Assembly: GCA_009773075.1 (NCBI GenBank) | Contig: WOUX01000073.1 | Coordinates: 1-11,716, forward strand | Length of the DNA: 11,716 bases | Direction: 5' to 3' | Origin: a bacterium | Lineage (GTDB): Bacteria; Desulfobacterota; UBA8473 | In this document: positions 7,565 through 11,716 of the stretch, piece after piece | How positions within the stretch are numbered: position 1 is the stretch's first letter | Layout: each line of letters starts with the position of its first letter | Notes under the pieces: generated by a model | The model's database searches: none | Seen by the model: only the letters and a program-made list of their open reading frames with translations | Told to the model about the DNA's origin: nothing | Position numbers and translations under genes: made by a program

Positions 7565-8820
7565 AAATAAGTGTCAAAAAATTGTTCAATTTTGGCCTTA
7601 ATGGTTTCCGATGAAGCAACCCTTGGATCGTAAGCATCGAAATCAAAAAACAGGGTGGGAATTCCTACCTCCTCTTTTATAGCATCCTTTAGCAGTTTGG
7701 CAGACGCCCAGCCATACTTACAACCCACATGTCCTGCAAAAATAGCCACATCTGCTTTATAATCCCTGCATATACCAACAACTTCCTCTAGTAATGTGTC
7801 CACTGGGCCTCTGCCATGCCTTCCCATAGGAGCCTTCAGTGTTTTGGATGCCAGACCATGAACTATTTTCGACAGGCTCGAGGTGTCTTCTATAGGTTCA
7901 TTGATCCAAAGATTTAACAGGTCCATTACGACGACGGCTCCATATTCCCTCTCCATCCACTCTAACACCCCTAGGTCGAAAAACGTGGAGGACCAGATCA
8001 TGGCCACTCTCAATTTCTCCTCTGGAAGGGCACCTTCATTTCTCTGAACCCGTTCCAGTGCCATTTCGTACTGTTTCTTATACCAGTCCACTAAGAAGGG
8101 GGTCCCCGCAAGCCCCAAAATAGCACCTGCAGCTGTAGCAGAAGACCGACTCGAAATAGGGCATGGTACCTCTTTCCTGAGTTCGTTGGCTTTGAGCACA
8201 TATTCCTGTGCCTGGTTAGAATATTCTACGACCTGCCTTAGCCTATCAAAGTCTAACTTTTGGTTTGTCTGCTCTTCCAGAAAGGAGATGAGTTTACTGA
8301 ACTGACTGGCAAAGTATCTATGGCTCTTTTCGTCATCCAGGTAAGGCGTATCCAGACAAAACTGGGGTACCCCAAGATATTCAGCAAGAACTGGATAAAC
8401 AATACTTGCCGAATCACAGGGGTGGGCTGCTATATGGATGAGCATATCTGGATAAGGAAAGTCCCCGGAGAGGGCTGCAGCGAGGGTGTACTTGTTGATG
8501 GCACACAACGAATCAGGGACGTGTTGTTCAGCCAACTCCATATACTTGATGATGCCTTCGGGAAAGGAGGAAATTACCGAGCCTGCATACTCTCCTGAGA
8601 ATGGAGCTATATCCATGGCACGGAACAATTCCGGAGTGAGGAGGAAAAAATACCACGCTACAGGTTTGTTTTGGACCAAATCTTCATAGAGCAGCTCGAA
8701 ATACTTTGCTGCTGGTTCATACATCCATTTACGTTCAGGATATTTACTTCCTACATGCTTGAGCAATCCCTGCATACTGTTGTGTACATTTTCAATTTCA
8801 CGTATATTCTTTTGCGTCAT
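7561..8820 (-). CDS. 2-hydroxyacyl-CoA dehydratase/benzoyl-CoA reductase family subunit (BcrB/BzdO/HgdA-like)
   Basis: This is a catalytic-type subunit of the HgdA/BcrB/BzdO family, predicted to pair with the upstream paralogue and hold an iron-sulfur cluster at the CoA-substrate site. It has 419 residues, close to the roughly 420-450 of BcrB/BzdO. Three cysteines sit where the family's cluster ligands lie: C106 in PDSLCAINK, C135 in AHPCDSAS and C367 in GHVGCKYGW. The C-terminal stretch GIPTLFFDFDAYDPR and the ending ETIKAKIEQFF are typical. The ATG at 8820 follows GGGAGGGG and lies one base after the stop of the neighbouring subunit gene. Its own stop overlaps the CooC-like start. The substrate cannot be read from sequence: an aryl-CoA (reductase) is favoured by the two-activase context, and a 2-hydroxyacyl-CoA (dehydratase) is the alternative. 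Confidence 0.87.
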   Translation of the reverse strand: MTQKNIREIENVHNSMQGLLKHVGSKYPERKWMYEPAAKYFELLYEDLVQNKPVAWYFFLLTPELFRAMDIAPFSGEYAGSVISSFPEGIIKYMELAEQHVPDSLCAINKYTLAAALSGDFPYPDMLIHIAAHPCDSASIVYPVLAEYLGVPQFCLDTPYLDDEKSHRYFASQFSKLISFLEEQTNQKLDFDRLRQVVEYSNQAQEYVLKANELRKEVPCPISSRSSATAAGAILGLAGTPFLVDWYKKQYEMALERVQRNEGALPEEKLRVAMIWSSTFFDLGVLEWMEREYGAVVVMDLLNLWINEPIEDTSSLSKIVHGLASKTLKAPMGRHGRGPVDTLLEEVVGICRDYKADVAIFAGHVGCKYGWASAKLLKDAIKEEVGIPTLFFDFDAYDPRVASSETIKAKIEQFFDTYL

Positions 8821-8821
8821 T

Positions 8822-9946
8822 TTAACCCCTCCCTATCATTTCTAGAAATGCTCCAACCCTGGTACTCATTTGTCCCGCACCGCTGGTCATGTACTCCCGA
8901 TCCACTACCAAAAGAGGGATGTTCCGCTCATCCAACCTCTTCTGGAGGATAAGGGTTGTGCCTCCCCAAAGGTCGCAACAACGGATTCTCTCCATGATGA
9001 CACCATCAATGTTAAACTTTTCAACCATTTCCTTCGTATAAGTAACAATTTGGCCAATATCCTCCGACATCCTGGGACATACAGGACGCTTTAAATAGGA
9101 ACGGGCCAAACACTCCATGAGGTCACCGTTGGTCTTCACCGGCTCCCAGAAGTACCTGCTTCCGAAACACAGGGCATCAGTAACTACCAAGCAACCCATA
9201 TCCTCGATAATCCCTATATAATCAGGATCATCAATGACACTTCCCATGACCATCAATCTGGGACCGTGGGCCGAGATACCCTCCCGCTTACCAACCTCTT
9301 CCAGCAATCCCTTAAGTAACCTGTTGTAATCTTCTTTTGGAGTCGCCATGGCAGCCACAACAATCTCGTGTGCTTCTTTTCCGGTTAGGAGCGGGGTCTC
9401 CCTTTGGCGAAGCTCGTATACCTTCCTCAGCAGATCTCGGGTTTCATTATGCACCGCTATTGAATTTCGGATACTTTCCTCAGTGATGCTGACACCAAAC
9501 GCTTTTTCCAAACCTGCCTTGAAGATGGCAAGCTCATCTCTATACCAATTCACCGCTTCTTCATCGGTCTTATGGGGGACACAGAGAAAGTGAGAATAAG
9601 GTGTCTTCACCTTACGCTTCCAGATATCGTACAGACGCCGGATATGCTCGCAGCTGTTCATAGACACCACTCCATCAAGAAACCCATAGCTCCCCTCCAG
9701 CGCTAATTCCAAGCAGCTGCGGACAAAGGAACAGTTGACTGGGGCTAAGAAAGCATCCGCTGCCGGTGTGTTGGTACAGCCTTTGGCTTTTATCCTGTAG
9801 GGGAAGATGCCTGCCGCATGAAGAATCTCCTCGGGTATGTAGGAGCAGAAAAACCCCACTATAGGTTTACCCTGGGCTTTCCATTTGTCTACAGCAGGGT
9901 TGGCAATTGTCTTAGAGATTTCACTTAATTCTTCTAAAGATGTCAT
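8822..9946 (-). CDS. 2-hydroxyacyl-CoA dehydratase/benzoyl-CoA reductase family subunit (BcrC/BzdN/HgdB-like)
   Basis: This is the second catalytic-type subunit, of the HgdB/BcrC/BzdN branch. I chose the ATG at 9946, which lies 8 bp after GGGAGG; a GTG at 9952 is only 2 bp from that site. The 374-residue product (BcrC/BzdN are about 380) opens with the family's GFFCSYIPEEILHAAG (31-46). Candidate cluster cysteines are C72 in APVNCSFVRSC, C99 in SMNSCEHIRR, and the pair C323/C324 in RIRCCDLWGG. The C-terminal block VVDREYMTSGAGQMSTRVGAF is a strong family signature for the gamma/HgdB-type subunit. It is followed by the other catalytic gene after one base. Upstream lie a possible small ORF and then two activase genes. 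A double-cubane-cluster reductase is an alternative, since that family shares the fold, but those enzymes do not usually come with a second distinct catalytic subunit. Confidence 0.88.
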   Translation of the reverse strand: MTSLEELSEISKTIANPAVDKWKAQGKPIVGFFCSYIPEEILHAAGIFPYRIKAKGCTNTPAADAFLAPVNCSFVRSCLELALEGSYGFLDGVVSMNSCEHIRRLYDIWKRKVKTPYSHFLCVPHKTDEEAVNWYRDELAIFKAGLEKAFGVSITEESIRNSIAVHNETRDLLRKVYELRQRETPLLTGKEAHEIVVAAMATPKEDYNRLLKGLLEEVGKREGISAHGPRLMVMGSVIDDPDYIGIIEDMGCLVVTDALCFGSRYFWEPVKTNGDLMECLARSYLKRPVCPRMSEDIGQIVTYTKEMVEKFNIDGVIMERIRCCDLWGGTTLILQKRLDERNIPLLVVDREYMTSGAGQMSTRVGAFLEMIGRG

Positions 9947-9964
9947 TTTCACTTCCTCCCTTTT

Positions 9965-10042
9965 CTACAAACACTCCTTTAACTGACCAGCCAGATATTC
10001 TGGCATCATTCTGTCTCCTGAGTAGTTACATCTCCTTATCAC
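9965..10042 (-). CDS. Possible small ORF (14-25 residues) upstream of the BcrC-like gene
   Basis: In the 123-bp gap between activase and catalytic genes the minus strand reads GTG (10042), then ATG-ATG (10009, 10006), ending at TAG (9967-9965). The ATG at 10009 has AGGAG five bases upstream, a good ribosome-binding site. The shorter product is MMPEYLAGQLKECL. The stop lies just before the GGGAGG used by the next gene, so it could couple translation. DNA within it also forms the stem GCCAGA-TAT-TCTGGC (9990-10004). I recognise no homology. It may be a leader peptide, a gene remnant or chance. Confidence 0.3.
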   Translation of the reverse strand: MIRRCNYSGDRMMPEYLAGQLKECL

Positions 10043-10069
10043 TTGCTAGCTTCCCCCCTATGCAAGAGA

Positions 10070-10849
10070 TTACCCCTTTTTGTATCTCTCTTTTGCAAAG
10101 AGAGCAGCACCTAAAGCACCGACGATCTGGGGTTCCTCAGACATAAGTGGTTTTAACCCAACTTTTTCAGTCACCTTTTTAATCACCCCTATGTTCTTTC
10201 CAATTCCACCGCTTATAACAAAATCGCCTTCTATCCCCACCCTTTGGAGTAAAGCGAATACCCTGCTTGCTATAGCCTCATGAACCCCTGAGAGGATCTC
10301 ACTCTTTGGAACCCCACTTCTTAGCAGAGAAACCGCCTCTGACTTAGCAAAAACAGCACATGCAGAACTTATCATAGCATCCTTTTTAGCCTCTAAAGAG
10401 GTTTTACCAATATCTTCAAGGGGTATACCCAGTACATCTGCCATTACCTCACAGAATCTCCCTGTCCCTGCTGCACATTTATCATTCATTGCAAAATTTG
10501 TTACCTTCCCTGTCTCATTGCATCTTATGGCTTTACAGTCTTGGCCACCCATATCGAGAATTGTCCTTACGGTGGGGAATAGATAGTTAGCCCCTTTAGC
10601 ATGACATGAAATCTCTGTTATATTTTCATTTGCAAAAGGAACAATAACCCTCCCGTACCCCGTTGCTATAGTATACTCGATATCTTCAAAAGAGATGTTG
10701 GCATTCTTTAACGCTTCATCTGTTGCTTTTTTAGCAGTCAATGCACTATCTGCCCCTGTTCTGACAATACTGTATGATAGTATTTCATCATCTCTTAATA
10801 TGACTGTTTCACCGCTTAAGGAACCTACATCTACCCCAGCTACTATCAT
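10070..10849 (-). CDS. Acyl-CoA dehydratase/benzoyl-CoA reductase activase (ATPase, HgdC/BcrA/BzdP-like), GGQD type
   Basis: This is an ASKHA-fold ATPase that carries a [4Fe-4S] cluster between two subunits and uses ATP to push electrons into the catalytic subunits. I chose the ATG at 10849, 6 bp after AAGGAGG; the upstream extension to 10882 only translates a repeat. The product has 259 residues (HgdC about 260). Visible motifs are GVDVGSLSGE near the N-terminus, ATGYGR, ILDMGGQD and the two cluster cysteines in NDKCAAGTGRF and SSACAVFAKSE, with SGGIGKNIGV and GALGAALFA at the end. In the first phosphate loop the usual Lys of GSxSxK is replaced by Glu (SGE), and VFAESE reads VFAKSE. It is about half identical by eye to the activase gene upstream. 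Together they suggest a heterodimeric activase as in class I benzoyl-CoA reductases. Confidence 0.9.
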   Translation of the reverse strand: MIVAGVDVGSLSGETVILRDDEILSYSIVRTGADSALTAKKATDEALKNANISFEDIEYTIATGYGRVIVPFANENITEISCHAKGANYLFPTVRTILDMGGQDCKAIRCNETGKVTNFAMNDKCAAGTGRFCEVMADVLGIPLEDIGKTSLEAKKDAMISSACAVFAKSEAVSLLRSGVPKSEILSGVHEAIASRVFALLQRVGIEGDFVISGGIGKNIGVIKKVTEKVGLKPLMSEEPQIVGALGAALFAKERYKKG

Positions 10850-10867
10850 TCTCTGCCTCCTTAAAGA

Positions 10868-10880
10868 GGGGTCAGACCCC
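10868..10880. repeat. Short symmetric repeat GGGGTCAGACCCC
   Basis: This is a 13-bp inverted repeat with a single central base. The same motif is, to my recollection, a frequent REP-like sequence in deltaproteobacterial intergenic DNA. It lies just upstream of the activase ribosome-binding site and has only one copy in this window. Confidence 0.5.
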
Positions 10881-10923
10881 AAATACCTTGAACATTATAG
10901 ATTTAAAAGCCTCAACAAATTCG

Positions 10924-10957
10924 GGAGTAGGGGCGAACGGCCGTTCGCCCCTACTCC
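10924..10957. repeat. Perfect palindromic repeat, copy 2 (REP/MITE-like)
   Basis: This is a 34-bp perfect inverted repeat without spacer, centred between 10940 and 10941. Its left arm includes AGTAGGGGCGAACGG. It matches copy 1 (6589-6626) over a 30-bp core except at the tenth arm position from the centre, where T/A becomes G/C in both arms at once. Flanking bases beyond the core are unrelated between copies. It starts 11 bp beyond the stop codon of the upstream activase gene and could serve as a transcript 3'-end hairpin, although no T-run follows it. Confidence 0.9.
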
Positions 10958-10968
10958 GGTTCTTGATT

Positions 10969-11715
10969 TTATAAATTTCGAGCAATAAGAGCAGCTCCCA
11001 ATGCACCAATCATTTGAGGATATTCCGATATATATATTTTTGTCCCCAATTTTTCCTCCAACGCCCTGACCATGCCTATGTTCTTCGCTACTCCACCAGT
11101 CATAACAACATCATTTTGCATACCTATTCTATTTACCATGCCGAATATTCTGTCAGCTATAGACTCGTGAATGCCAGCCAGGATGTCATTTCGCGGTATT
11201 CCCTTGTGTACATGAGAGACCACCTCAGACTCTGCAAATACTGCGCACATACTGCTGATATGGGCTTTTTCTTTGTATTCTAAAGAAAGTTGTCCTATAT
11301 CTTCGAGAGGGACCTCCAATGCCTTTGCCATAGTATCTAAGAATACGCCTGTTCCAGCCGCACACTTATCATTTCCGGCAAAGTCTTCTACTACTCCCTC
11401 TTCATTAATGCGTATTACCTTGCTGCTCTCAGCACCAACATCAATTACTGTCCTTGCTTTTGGGAATAACCAGTGGCTTCCTTTAGCATGGCATAGCATT
11501 TCTGATTTAGATTGTTTTGCAAAAGGAACAAACTTTCTCCCATAACCTGTAGAAACAATATTTTTCAACTCCTCAAAAGATATGTTTGCTTTTTTAATGG
11601 CCTCATCCATTGCTTTTTTGGCGACTAAAGCCCCCTCTTCTTCTGTTGTAAGTATACTGGTAGACAAAATGGTGTCATCTTCTAAAATAAGCACCTTGGT
11701 GCTGAGGGAACCAAG
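10969..11715 (-). CDS. Acyl-CoA dehydratase/benzoyl-CoA reductase activase (ATPase, BcrD/BzdQ-like), GAES type (5' partial)
   Basis: This is the second activase-fold ATPase. The frame continues past the GTG at 11694 to the window edge and reads LGSLSTKVLIL, which is the first phosphate loop of the family. Only about 8 N-terminal residues are therefore missing, and 11694 is not the start. It keeps the loop Lys (GSLSTK), STGYGR, both cluster cysteines (NDKCAAGTGVF and SSMCAVFAESE) and TGGVAKNIGM, ending in GALGAALIA. The second phosphate motif, normally DxGGQD, reads DVGAES. I recall GAE-type variants in one of the two ATPase subunits of class I benzoyl-CoA reductases, which supports a BcrD/BzdQ-like role. 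It is first in the visible operon and is separated from the second activase by a repeat-bearing gap. More subunits or a ferredoxin gene may lie beyond the window. Confidence 0.88.
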   Translation of the reverse strand, partial: LGSLSTKVLILEDDTILSTSILTTEEEGALVAKKAMDEAIKKANISFEELKNIVSTGYGRKFVPFAKQSKSEMLCHAKGSHWLFPKARTVIDVGAESSKVIRINEEGVVEDFAGNDKCAAGTGVFLDTMAKALEVPLEDIGQLSLEYKEKAHISSMCAVFAESEVVSHVHKGIPRNDILAGIHESIADRIFGMVNRIGMQNDVVMTGGVAKNIGMVRALEEKLGTKIYISEYPQMIGALGAALIARNL

Positions 11716-11716
11716 A

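Larger units (their letters stand above)
10850..10968. other. 119-bp gap between the two activase genes, holding two repeats
   Basis: This gap separates two genes that should belong to one enzyme. It contains the ribosome-binding site of the downstream activase (AAGGAGG on the minus strand, 10856-10862), the 13-bp symmetric sequence at 10868-10880 and the 34-bp palindrome at 10924-10957. No gene is seen. The hairpins may act as an intra-operon RNA processing or stability element, or may simply be inserted repeats. Confidence 0.6.

Noticed and set aside
10850..10882. Longer activase starting at 10882
   Set aside because: The extension encodes the GGGGTCAGACCCC repeat and overlaps the AAGGAGG that serves the ATG at 10849.
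6589..10957. The two palindromes as a CRISPR array or as the ends of one composite transposon
   Set aside because: There are only two copies 4.3 kb apart with no regular spacers, they are self-complementary rather than directional terminal repeats, and no transposase or cas gene lies between them.

Overview
The window looks like chromosomal DNA from an anaerobic, Gram-negative-type bacterium, most probably a member of Desulfobacterota (former Deltaproteobacteria). This is inferred from the mix of a Liv-type transporter, an ATP-dependent acyl-CoA reductase/dehydratase system built from oxygen-sensitive iron-sulfur proteins, a CooC-type metallochaperone ATPase, and short perfect palindromic repeats of the kind common in that group. 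Taxonomy cannot be fixed from the sequence alone. Base composition is moderate and even, with no obvious foreign island, tRNA, rRNA, CRISPR array or transposase gene.

Layout. Positions 1-1394 (+ strand) hold the 3' part of livG and a complete livF, the two ATPases of a branched-chain amino acid/aromatic-acid type ABC importer. Next, on the same strand (1502-4333), is a large bifunctional penicillin-binding protein (GT51 transglycosylase plus transpeptidase). It retains its active-site motifs but has lost its membrane-anchor coding region. It converges with, and overlaps by 32 bp, a minus-strand block. Read in transcription order (right to left), that block is: a 2-hydroxyacyl-CoA dehydratase activase cut by the window end (11716-10969); a second, different activase (10849-10070); two catalytic-subunit paralogues of the HgdAB/BcrBC/BzdNO family (9946-8822 and 8820-7561); a CooC-like P-loop ATPase (7564-6773); then, after a 232-bp gap with a perfect palindrome, a LOG-family nucleotide hydrolase (6540-5950) and a beta-CASP metallo-beta-lactamase-fold RNase (5921-4302).

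How the genes work together. Two unlike activases plus two unlike catalytic subunits make the four-gene set expected of a class I (ATP-dependent) aryl-CoA/benzoyl-CoA reductase of the Bcr/Bzd type, rather than a simple 2-hydroxyacyl-CoA dehydratase, which has one homodimeric activase. The activases would use ATP to drive low-potential electrons from their shared [4Fe-4S] cluster into the catalytic dimer. A CooC-like ATPase with the CxC metal-binding motif overlaps the last catalytic gene by 4 bp and is probably an assembly or maturation factor for that enzyme. This is the most unusual feature of the window. The liv transporter nearby could import the substrate acid, but that is conjecture. LOG and the RNase look like housekeeping genes.

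Two near-identical palindromes (cores at 6593-6622 and 10926-10955) sit in the only two sizeable gaps of the minus-strand block where they can lie. Their one core difference is mirrored in both arms, so the palindrome is preserved. They are probably a dispersed REP/MITE-like repeat family.
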